From: Chloroflexota bacterium
GTDB taxonomy: Bacteria; Chloroflexota; UBA6077; JACCZL01
Length of the DNA: 64,000 bases
Direction of reading: 5' to 3'
Assembly (NCBI GenBank): GCA_020845495.1
Contig: JADLFM010000137.1
Span: 124,001 to 188,000, forward strand
Below are positions 1-9,500 of this stretch, piece by piece. The position numbers were made by a program, and so were the translations under genes. Position 1 is the stretch's first letter. Each line of letters opens with the position of its first letter. The notes below the pieces were generated by a model that was not told the origin of the DNA, searched no databases, and saw only the letters and a list, made by a program, of their open reading frames with translations.

Positions 1-3000
1 AGCCCTACCCGTTCGCCCGTTGCCACCAGCCGCTGCGCCATCTCGTAGGCGACGACGCCGCCGCCCGAGTAACCGCCGAGCAAGTACGGTCCGTTCGGCT
101 GAACCTCGCGGATCGTGCGAAGGTAGAGCGTCGCCATCTCCTCGACGCTCCGCAGCGGGCGCCGCCGTCCGTCGACGCCCACAGCCTGGAGTCCGTAGAA
201 CGCCTCATCCTCGCCAAGCTGGCGTGCCAACCCACGCAGCATAACCACGTTGCCGCCGGCGCCGTGCACGCAGAAGAAGGGAGGCCGAGCCTGGCCGTGT
301 GCGATCCGCACCAGCGGCGACCATCCGCTCACACCTGCGCGCGGGGCGGGAGCATCGGCCGCTCGGCCGAGGTCCACAGGGCCGGTCGGCGCCGGCACGA
401 GACTCTCGAGCAACGCACCCAGGCTTCGGATCGTCGACGCCTGGAGGAAGGCATCGAGGCCGAGATCCACCCCCAGCTCGCGGCGGACGCGTGCCAGGAG
501 TCGAACGGCGATCAGGGAGTGCCCTCCGAGATCGAAGAAGTCGTCGTCGATGCCAGTCGTGTCCACCCCAAGCAGTTCGCGCCAGATCGCCGCCAGTGTG
601 CGCTCGGTCGGCGTGCGGGGAGTGGCCGTCGCGGGGGACACCCGCGCGAGTGCTCCGGCTGCCTGCCCCAGGCTCTCGACGGAACGCCTCAATGCTCCAG
701 GTAGGAGGTCGTGCAGAAGGTCGTCGAGCGGCACCGGGCTTACCACGACGCACGTCAGGTCTGGCCGCGCGAGCACCCGCGCGAATGCCTCCACCCCGTC
801 GGCCGGCGTGATACCGCGCTCGACGAGGCCGGCCAGCCGGGCCTGTCCCGCCGCCCTGGCCTGTCCCGCCGCCCTGGCCTGTCCCGCCGCCCTGGCCTGT
901 CCTGCCGCCCGAGTCTGACCTACGCTCCCGGCGCGCGTCGAGGATTCGCTGTGGCCGACCGCCGGCGCACTCGTTCGCGTGGCTGACGACGGGGCCACCT
1001 CATCCGGATCGACTCGCGCCATGGTAAAGCGCTCGACCTCTACTAGCAGCCGGCCGTCTCGATCGCGCACCGCGACGTCGAACTCGGCTAAGCCGTGCGA
1101 AGCCGAGCCGGCCCGCAATACCGCGCGGCTGGTGATCTCTGGGGCGAGCAGTCCGAAGACCCGCGCCGACGACCACGAGAGCGGTACGTAGAAGTCGCGG
1201 TCACGATAGCCGGGGATGAGCGTCAGCCCCTGGGTGAGGGCCATGTCGAGCAGCGCCGGATGCAGCGGGTAGGTGAGCAGATCGCCAGTAAACGACGCAT
1301 CGAGCGACAACTCGGCCTCGACGACGTTATCACCCTGTCGAACCGCGCGTAGACACTGCCAGCGGGGGCCGAAGGCGACGGCGGCAGCCTGCCCGGGCAG
1401 AATGTCGGCTCGTCGTGACGCACCGTCGCTCACGAGCCAGCCCTGATCCGACCCCATCGGCTGCCGAGTGGCAGGCAACGCGGTACCGAAGGTGACTGTC
1501 GCCCGCGCGTGCTCGACTGATGCACTCCAACGGTCATCGAGTGCGCTCTCGACCACCACCTCTGCTGCGCCGCCTGCTGTCCGTGCCACCGTGATCTTGA
1601 CCTCGAGCGTCTCGCCCGGCGGTACGGCGAGCGGATTGGAGAGGAGCAGATCGCGCACGTCGAACGATCGATCCGCTGTCCACGGCGCGACGGCCTGGGT
1701 CAGCAGTCCGAGGTACGCGAGGCCTGGCAGGATCGGCTCGCCGGAGCGTCGACGGTGCTCGGCCAGCACCCACGATGCGTCGAGGCTGTAGCGTGCACGA
1801 TAGACGAGCCTCTCCGACGACGCCTCCACACACTGCCCGAGCAGCGGATGTGCGGGCACGTCTACGTCCGTCAGCACGCCGTCGCTGAGCGATCCCGACT
1901 CGCGCTGACCGTTGCCGGCCCCCACGCGGCGGCCATTCGTCGACGGGTCGAATCCAGCGATCTGGGTGCACGATACGCTGAGGCGGCCGCTTACCGGGCT
2001 GCTCGGGCGGCCGTTGGCCGTGGGCCGGTCCTGGCTGACGACGCTCGGCCCACGAGCCATCGGCGTACCCGTTCGTGCTGGGAGCGGCTGGCCTCCGCTC
2101 AGCAGCCGTGCCGCCATGCCGACGTCGCGCCACACGCCCCAGTCAATGGTCAGCACACGTTCGCTCGCGGCCGAGGCGCGACTCTGTGCGAAGGCGTCGA
2201 GGAAGGCGTTCGCGGCCACGTAGTCAACCTGCCCAGGCAGTCCCAGGATGGCGCTCGTCGAGGAGCACAACACCACGAAGTCGAGCGCGGAGCCGGCGAG
2301 CGCCGCATCGAGGACGAGCGTCCCGCGCACTTTGGGAGCGAGGACACGCGCCGTGCCTTCCGGCGTCTTTGCGAGCATCGGGCCGTCGTCGAGGATGCCA
2401 GCCGCATGAACGACGCCGTCGATCGGGCCGAACGCATCGCGCGCCCGCGCCAGTGCTGCCGCCACCGATCCGGGCTCCGTCACGTCGGTGGCGACAAGCA
2501 GCACGTCGGCACCCAGCTCCTCGAGCCCTCGGATGCGCTCTGCGAGCTCGGCGGCGCTGGTTGGTCGCGCGACATCAACTCCCAACCCGCCGGCGCGTTC
2601 AGAGGCGCGGCCCTCAGCGCCCCCATGTATCTGGTCGTCCATCTGGCTACCGGAACGGCAGTAACCGTCCCCGTCTGTGTACGTGCCTCCGCCCGCGCTC
2701 CTGCTCATCAGCACGAGCCGGGCGCGGACCGTTCGCGCCAGATAGCTCGCGATCTCCAGACCGATCCCGCCGGTGCCGCCGACGATCGCGTAGACGCCAC
2801 GTTCGCGTAGGACAGCCGGGCGCGGCAACACGGCCGGAACCACGGCGGGCTCCAGACGCTCGATCCAGCGATCCGCGCCCCGCAACGCCACGACTGATTC
2901 TCGCGTGGGGCCGGCGACTTCCGCGGCGAGGCGCGCCGCCATCGCTTCGGCGTCCAGTCCCTCCGCGACGTCGTCCGCACCACGCGCGATACCCTCCGCG

Positions 3001-6000
3001 AGCGTCGCATCGCGTACCGTTACGTCGAGAAGTTGACAGGAGAGCCACGGCACCTCACGCGGAGCCACTCGCACCGGCCCGAGCATCGTGGCACGCTCGG
3101 GCCGCGACGCGCGCTCGCCGGCGAGCGCGACGATACCGTGGGTGACGACGGCGAGATGCGTCGGATATGGTGCCCCGATCTCGCCGAGGGCCTGTGTCAG
3201 CGCCAGCAGGCTGGAGAATCCGGTGCGCTGGCTATCGTCGTAGCGGCGAACGGCGTCAGGCGCCGCGCTCACGTCATCGCCGCCCGCGTGAGACCACAGG
3301 TGCACGATTCGGTGCGGGAACGCGCCGTGTGCCTGAACCTGGTCGAGCAGGGTCGACCAGTCGTCACGTGCGTCGGGGCGCACGCTATACCGAGGCACGC
3401 CACCACGCGCGTTCCACACCCCGAACTCATCCCTCGCGGCAACCTCGACCACGGTCTGACCCTGGCGTCGCAGGCAGGCAGCGAGCGCCCCGGCCAGCGG
3501 CCCCTCGTCGGTCAGAAGCAGCCAGCATTCGCGACGGTCGAAGGGAGGGAGCGGCGGAGCCGGCCGGTCGTCTTTCCGCCACACCGGGCGGGAGAACCAG
3601 TCGTCGAGCGGCAGCCGCTCTCGGACAGGCTCCACTGGCCGGGCCGTCTGGGCCGATCCGGCGGCGTCTGCGATGGCGGAGCGTCTCATGGCGGTATCCG
3701 CATACTCTGGGCGGCCGGGCTCGATCCAGTGGCGGCGGCGCTCGAATGGATAGGTGGGGAGCGGGATACGCCGCCGGCCCTGCTCGCGGTAGAGGGCCGG
3801 CCAGTCGACGCGGACGCCGTGTAGCCACAGACGGCCGAGCGCTTCCAACACGGCGCCAACTTCGCCACCAACGCCGTTCGTCCGTTCCAGCGACGCGACG
3901 GCAGCGCAGCCAGGGCCGGACGTCACATCCTGGCGCGCCAGGGTCGTCAGCGTGCGCCCTGGCCCGACTTCGAGCATGAGCCGTCCTTCGGCAGAGAGCG
4001 TGGCGAGCGCGTCCGAGAAGCGCACTGTTTCGCGCAGATGGCGGACCCAGTAACGGGGATCGGTCACCTCGGCCGACGTGACCCAGGTTCCCGTCAGCGT
4101 CGAGACGTAGGGAATGCCTGGCGCCCGCAAGCCCACCGACGCCACCCGTCGCTCGAAAGCAGAAAGGATCGGCTCGACGTGCGGCGAATGCGCGGCCACC
4201 GCGATCCGGAGCCGGCCGCAACTGATTTCGCGCGCCGCGAGCATCGCTTCGAACGTCTCGACGTCCACGGCCGGTCCCGACGCGACGCAGAGGCCGGGCG
4301 CGTTGACCGCCGCGACCGCAAGCTCAGCGGGCAGCAGCGCGCGAAGCTCACACTCGGGTAACTCCACGCTCAGCATCGCTCCAGCCGGCAGGGTCTCGAA
4401 CAGCCGGCCGCGCTCCACCACCAGTTCGAGCGCGTCGTCGAGGGTCAGGACACCGCTCAGGCAGGCTGCCACATACTCCCCGACGCTGTGCCCCACCATC
4501 GCCGCTGGCTGGATGCCCCAGGACATCCAGAGGCGGGCCAGCGCATACTGGGTGACGAACAACGCCGGCAGCCCGAGCGACGGCTGGTGAAGCGCCGCGG
4601 CGGCCTCAGACATGTGCCGTCTCGCCGCCGGCTGATCTCCCAGAGCCGGATCGGCAGCGACCAGGGGCACATCATCCTCACCTGAGACGTACTCGGCGCG
4701 GAGCGACAGATGGGAACTCGGTGCTCCAGCCGCCACGGGCACGTCATCCCCAGAGGATGCGTACAGCAGCGTCCTGAGCCGAGCGGCAAGGTCCGGCGGC
4801 AAGCGGCGAAGGCACTCCTCGCTGGCCAGTCGAAACGCTGGCTCGGCGCGATACAGGTCACGGCCCATGCTGGGGCGCTGAACGCCACCCCCCGCGAACA
4901 GGAACGCAACTGAGGGAGTGACGGACGGAGCGTTGCCGGATACGCTGCGCCGCGCGGCCCGATCGGTCAGCGCGGTTGCCACGTCAGCACCGTCGCGGGC
5001 TACGACGATCCGGCGGTGTGGAAACGCCTTCCGCCCGACCTGGAGCGTGTAGGCGACGTCGGCAAGGCTCTGTTCGGGGCACTGGGTCAGGTGGTGCGCC
5101 AGCCGAGCCGTGACGGCGTCGAGAGCGGCCGGCGTGCGCGCCGACAGGACGAGTAGCTCGACCGGACGGTGGCGCGGCGCGACCGGCTGGAGGGGCGCTT
5201 CTTCGAGGACGGCGAAGGCGTTGGTGCCGCCCACGCCCAGCGAGTTGACGCCAGCCCGACGCGGTTCGGCCTGGCGTGGCCAGGGCCGGGACTCGCCGCT
5301 CACGACGAAGGGGCTCTCGGTGAGGTCGAGGGTGGGGTTCGGCACGTCGAAGTCGACCGTGGCCGGGATCGACTCGTGTTCGAGGGCGAGGACGGCTTTC
5401 GTAAGCCCGGCCACGCCTGCCGCCGTGTCGAGATGGCCGACGTTCGTCTTGACCGAGCCGAGGACGCAGTAGCCACGTCGGTCAGTGCCCTCGCGGAAGG
5501 CGCTCGTCAGCGCGGCCACCTCGATCGGGTCGCCAATTGGTGTCCCGGTGCCGTGCGCTTCGACGTAGCCGATGCTCGCCGGGTCGACGCGAGCGACGGC
5601 CAACGCCTCGGCCACGGCCCGCGCCTGTCCCTCGACGCTCGGCGCAAGGTAGCCAGCCTTGAGCGAGCCGTCGTTGTTGACGGCAGTGCCTTTGACGACG
5701 GCGCGGATCGTGTCAGCGGCCGCGAGCGCGTCGGCGAGCCGCCGCAGCACGACGATCCCGACCCCGCTCCCGAACACCGTGCCCGCGGCCCGCACGTCGA
5801 ACGCCCGACAGTACCCATCCGGCGAGGCGATCTCTCCCTCGTGGTAGCGGTACCCCTGCCCGTGCGGCACCTCGATCGTGACGCCGCCTGCGAGCGCCAG
5901 GTCGCATTCGCCGCTGAGGAGGCTCTGACAGGCCAGGTGCACGGCGACGAGCGACGTCGAGCAGGCGGTTTGCACGTTGACGCTCGGACCTCGCAGGTCG

Positions 6001-6512
6001 AGCAGGTACGACGCTCGCGTCGTCAGGAAGTCCTTGTCGTTGCCGGTATGGCGGAGCAGGAACATCCCGACCGATCGGACGAGGTCCGGGTTGGTGAGCA
6101 GGTTGTACATCAGATAGGCGTGCATGCCTGACCCGGCAAACACCCCGACGCTGACGTCGAGTGTGCCGGGCGCGTACCCTGCCGACTCCAACGCCTCCCA
6201 GGCGCATTCCAGGAAGTGCCGATGCTGGGGGTCCATGATGGCGGCGTCGCGGGGCGAAAAGCCAAAGTGCTCGGCATCGAAGCGGTCAAATCCGTCGAGC
6301 AGCGCACCTGCGCGCACGTAAGAGGGGTCGCGCAGCATCGCCTTGTCAACGCCCGCACGCATCAACTCGCTCTCGCTCAGCGGCCGGATGCCGCGCCGAC
6401 CCTCACGGAGCAGCCGCCAGAAGTCGTCAACACTCGGTGCGCCAGGGAAGCGCCCGGCCATCCCGATGATGGCGACATCGGTGGCAGTTGCCTCGCGACC
6501 GTCGTCGAACAT
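1..6512 (-). CDS. Type I polyketide synthase KS-AT-KR-DH-ACP-TE, 3' end cut by window edge
   Basis: The frame starts at ATG 6510-6512 and has no stop down to base 1 (at least 2,170 residues). Domains in order: ketosynthase about 12-430 with C184 (TACSTS), H320 (EAHGTGT) and H360 (NVGH); acyltransferase about 545-850 with S676 in GHSVGEY and a VAAHS motif where malonyl enzymes usually have HAFH; ketoreductase about 950-1445 with GGTGGIG near 1244 and Y1431 of YVAAN; dehydratase about 1540-1810 with H1586 and D1756; acyl carrier S1999 in GGHSL; thioesterase with S2149 in GYSGG, truncated soon after. GHSVG suggests malonyl-CoA, but VAAHS leaves this open. It begins 3 bases after the NRPS stop, so the two are probably translationally coupled. 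KR before DH is unusual; the normal order is DH then KR. The terminal TE implies that the line ends here. Confidence 0.93.
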   Translation of the reverse strand, partial: MFDDGREATATDVAIIGMAGRFPGAPSVDDFWRLLREGRRGIRPLSESELMRAGVDKAMLRDPSYVRAGALLDGFDRFDAEHFGFSPRDAAIMDPQHRHFLECAWEALESAGYAPGTLDVSVGVFAGSGMHAYLMYNLLTNPDLVRSVGMFLLRHTGNDKDFLTTRASYLLDLRGPSVNVQTACSTSLVAVHLACQSLLSGECDLALAGGVTIEVPHGQGYRYHEGEIASPDGYCRAFDVRAAGTVFGSGVGIVVLRRLADALAAADTIRAVVKGTAVNNDGSLKAGYLAPSVEGQARAVAEALAVARVDPASIGYVEAHGTGTPIGDPIEVAALTSAFREGTDRRGYCVLGSVKTNVGHLDTAAGVAGLTKAVLALEHESIPATVDFDVPNPTLDLTESPFVVSGESRPWPRQAEPRRAGVNSLGVGGTNAFAVLEEAPLQPVAPRHRPVELLVLSARTPAALDAVTARLAHHLTQCPEQSLADVAYTLQVGRKAFPHRRIVVARDGADVATALTDRAARRSVSGNAPSVTPSVAFLFAGGGVQRPSMGRDLYRAEPAFRLASEECLRRLPPDLAARLRTLLYASSGDDVPVAAGAPSSHLSLRAEYVSGEDDVPLVAADPALGDQPAARRHMSEAAAALHQPSLGLPALFVTQYALARLWMSWGIQPAAMVGHSVGEYVAACLSGVLTLDDALELVVERGRLFETLPAGAMLSVELPECELRALLPAELAVAAVNAPGLCVASGPAVDVETFEAMLAAREISCGRLRIAVAAHSPHVEPILSAFERRVASVGLRAPGIPYVSTLTGTWVTSAEVTDPRYWVRHLRETVRFSDALATLSAEGRLMLEVGPGRTLTTLARQDVTSGPGCAAVASLERTNGVGGEVGAVLEALGRLWLHGVRVDWPALYREQGRRRIPLPTYPFERRRHWIEPGRPEYADTAMRRSAIADAAGSAQTARPVEPVRERLPLDDWFSRPVWRKDDRPAPPLPPFDRRECWLLLTDEGPLAGALAACLRRQGQTVVEVAARDEFGVWNARGGVPRYSVRPDARDDWSTLLDQVQAHGAFPHRIVHLWSHAGGDDVSAAPDAVRRYDDSQRTGFSSLLALTQALGEIGAPYPTHLAVVTHGIVALAGERASRPERATMLGPVRVAPREVPWLSCQLLDVTVRDATLAEGIARGADDVAEGLDAEAMAARLAAEVAGPTRESVVALRGADRWIERLEPAVVPAVLPRPAVLRERGVYAIVGGTGGIGLEIASYLARTVRARLVLMSRSAGGGTYTDGDGYCRSGSQMDDQIHGGAEGRASERAGGLGVDVARPTSAAELAERIRGLEELGADVLLVATDVTEPGSVAAALARARDAFGPIDGVVHAAGILDDGPMLAKTPEGTARVLAPKVRGTLVLDAALAGSALDFVVLCSSTSAILGLPGQVDYVAANAFLDAFAQSRASAASERVLTIDWGVWRDVGMAARLLSGGQPLPARTGTPMARGPSVVSQDRPTANGRPSSPVSGRLSVSCTQIAGFDPSTNGRRVGAGNGQRESGSLSDGVLTDVDVPAHPLLGQCVEASSERLVYRARYSLDASWVLAEHRRRSGEPILPGLAYLGLLTQAVAPWTADRSFDVRDLLLSNPLAVPPGETLEVKITVARTAGGAAEVVVESALDDRWSASVEHARATVTFGTALPATRQPMGSDQGWLVSDGASRRADILPGQAAAVAFGPRWQCLRAVRQGDNVVEAELSLDASFTGDLLTYPLHPALLDMALTQGLTLIPGYRDRDFYVPLSWSSARVFGLLAPEITSRAVLRAGSASHGLAEFDVAVRDRDGRLLVEVERFTMARVDPDEVAPSSATRTSAPAVGHSESSTRAGSVGQTRAAGQARAAGQARAAGQARAAGQARLAGLVERGITPADGVEAFARVLARPDLTCVVVSPVPLDDLLHDLLPGALRRSVESLGQAAGALARVSPATATPRTPTERTLAAIWRELLGVDTTGIDDDFFDLGGHSLIAVRLLARVRRELGVDLGLDAFLQASTIRSLGALLESLVPAPTGPVDLGRAADAPAPRAGVSGWSPLVRIAHGQARPPFFCVHGAGGNVVMLRGLARQLGEDEAFYGLQAVGVDGRRRPLRSVEEMATLYLRTIREVQPNGPYLLGGYSGGGVVAYEMAQRLVATGERVG
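841..912. repeat. 18-bp tandem repeat, four units, inside the PKS linker
   Basis: Three identical 18-bp units and one diverged unit lie head to tail. They are in frame with the PKS and encode a Gly-Gln-Ala-Arg-Ala-Ala repeat in the linker between dehydratase and carrier protein. The period is a multiple of three, so copy number can change without breaking the frame. Confidence 0.95.
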
Positions 6513-6515
6513 GGG

Positions 6516-9500
6516 CTAGCCAGCCGTTGGGGTGTGACGCTGCCGCCGGCGGGCCAGGAGCTCCTGGCGTGCTGATGGCCGCGCCACGTCCTCATGTAAC
6601 GGGGTGCGGTCATCCGAGCCGACGCTCAGGTATCGGGCGAGTGAGCGGACGGTCGGGAAGCGAAACAGGTCGGTGAGGGCAAGTGTCTGCCCGAGCCGGG
6701 CGCGAAGTTGCACCAGCACGTGGGCCATCAGCAGTGAATGTCCGCCCAGGTCGAAGAAGCTTGCATTCAGGTCGACACGCGCCACACCAAGCGCCGCGCA
6801 CCAGATCTCAGCGACGACCTTCTCAACTCCGGAGATCTGCATCACGTCGGCCGATGCGTGCGCCCCTTGTTTCGAGGATACCCATCGGCCGCTTCCAGGC
6901 GTGGCCCGGCCCTCATGCTCGACCCATGCAACCTGTGCTGCCGGCCCCACCAGTTCGACGTCGTTACCCTTCACCGGCTCCGTTCCGTGCTCGCTCTCCT
7001 CCAGGCAGACCGAGGCGAGGGCGCGTCGATCGAGCTTGCCGTTCGGTGTGCGCGGGAGCGACGCCCTGAACGAGACACGATTCGGGACCATCGGCTCGGG
7101 GAGCCGCTCGCGCGCCCATGCCTGGATGGCGGCAGCAGCGAACGCTGTGCCGGGCCGAGGCACGACGTGGGCAACCAGGATCGCGCCGCCCACGCCCTCG
7201 ACGGCGACGACCGCGGCATCCAGCACGTTCGGGTGCGTCAGGATGGTGCGCTCGACTTCGGCTGGTTCGATCCGATGTCCCCGAATCTTGACCTGATCGT
7301 CGAGCCGCCCCTGGAATTCGAGGTCGCCGTCCGCGCGCAGCCGCACCCGGTCGCCGGTGCGATATAGTCGAGCGCCCGGCCGGTTCACGAAGCGATCCGG
7401 AAGGAAACGCTCGGCGGTCAGGTCCGGGTGTCCAAGGTAGCCACGCGCCACGCCAGCACCGCCGATCAGCAACTCACCCGCGACGCCTGGCGGTACCGTC
7501 TCCAACCGTTCGTCAACCACGTAGACTCGGGTGTTGGCAATCGGCCGGCCAATGGGTACCGATGCCTCACCTTGCCGCACGATGTGACAGGTCGACCAGA
7601 CCGTCGTCTCGGTCGGACCGTAGACGTTCAGGATGGTCCCATTGACGAGGGTCGCCAGTTCGTCGGCGAGCGCCGACGAGAGCGCCTCGCCGCCGACGAG
7701 CATCACCTGAACCTCGGCCAGGGCACTCCGCGACACCTCGTCAAGCAGAAGCATCCTGGCGAGCGACGGCGTGCACTGGATATGCGTCACGCCGTGACGG
7801 TGAATCAGGCCGGCGATCGAGCGGTCGTCGGACAGGAGATGCTCGTGTGCGGGCACGGCAGACGCCGAGCGGCGGTCCTCGACGACGCGAGACAGGTGCT
7901 TCAGGTGGTAGAGGGCTGTCTCAGTCTCGACGCCGAAGTCCACCAGGCAGGCGATCTCGTCGACGTCGCAACCAGCGATCTCGTCGACGATCTCGGCGCA
8001 GCGTTCCGGCGTCCCGAACAGACCACTCGTCGTGAAGTACCGCTCGAAGCCATGCGCGAGAAGCGCATCCACGTCGTCGGGCGAGAGGTCTCCGTCAGCG
8101 AATGGCTGGCGGCCAGCGGTGTGCATCCCCTGGCCGTACGCCTCCTGAGTGTGGCAACCGCGATCGTGTCCATCGACGTTGTACCTGGAGGTGCCGCCTT
8201 CGCCTGTGTCATCTACCTGAGCCGCGTGCCCGCTCGTCGACGGCAGCGCGCCGAACGTGGGGAAGGTCCACGACGCGTCGCGGACGAGATCCATTGCCGA
8301 GCGCAGGTACTCGAGCATCGGGCGGCGCACTGTCTCGCGCACGGACTGTTCATCATCCCCCACGAACGTGTGCACCATGAGCGCGACCGATCCTTGCCCA
8401 GGTCCGTGGCCTGCCCCCTGCCACGCCGCGCGGTAGACTCGAACCTTCTCGCGTAGCTCGGCGAGGCCCTGACCGAGAAGATGGGTCAGCACCCCCGCCC
8501 CGATCTCGCCGGCCAGTCGGAACGTCTCCGGATTCGAAGCGGCGGTCAGCCAGAGCGGTAGCTCGGATTGGAGCGGGCGGGGGAACGTTCGCACGTCGAC
8601 TGACTCGCCATCTGGGCCCAGCAGGGTGACCGCGTCTCCACGCCAGAGACGCCGAACCATCTCGATGCCGCGCAGCATCAGCGCCTTGCGCTCGGCGAAG
8701 CGATCCGGGGCGAGGACGAAGTCGTGCGGCTGCCAGCCAGCCGCAAACCCGATGCCCACCCGGCCGCCTGACAGGTTGTCGACGAGCGCCCAGTCCTCGG
8801 CCACCCGCACCGGATCGTGGAGCGGAAGGACGAGGCTGCCCGCTCGTAGCTCGACCCGCCGAGTGATCGTCGCCAGCGCCGCCGACGTCACGACCGGATT
8901 TGGAAAGGGGCCGCCGAAGGCATGGAAGTGCCGCTCCGGAGTCCAGATCGCCCGAAAGCCATGCGCGTCCGCGAAGCGCGCCCCCTCGAGCAGCAGACGG
9001 TACCGGTCGGGTGTGGGGGCAGTGGTGGCGGGCATGGTGCCGCCACCGCTCGCGAAGTAGAAGAGGCTGAAGTCCATCTGCCGGTGGGCTGACGATAGGA
9101 CGCCGGCGCTCCGGCCGATGGCATACTCCGGGCCGACGTGCAGCACGACGGTGAACCCCCGCGCCAGCGTCCAGAACAACTCGAGTACCGAGATGTCGAA
9201 CGAGGGTCCGGTCACGGCCAGCCAGACGCCCGGCGAATCATGGGGGATGCGCTCGTCCATACCAGCGAAGAAATTAAGGACGTTGCGGTGCGTCACCATC
9301 ACGCCTTTCGGGCGGCCGGTCGAGCCCGAGGTGTAGATGACGTAGGCGAGGTCGTCCGGCCCGGCCGGCTCCACAACTGGACCCGTGTTGCCACCGTCAC
9401 CCGAGACGGCCGCGGACGGCGCGGCATCGAAATCGGCCACGGCTACGCGGTCTTGCCCGCGGATGCCGTCCGCGGCGAGGCCGTCGTCAAGATCGGCATC

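Noticed and set aside
1755..2810. 351-codon plus-strand frame over the PKS
   Set aside because: Shadow of the PKS ketoreductase/dehydratase region in GC-rich sequence; no recognisable protein.
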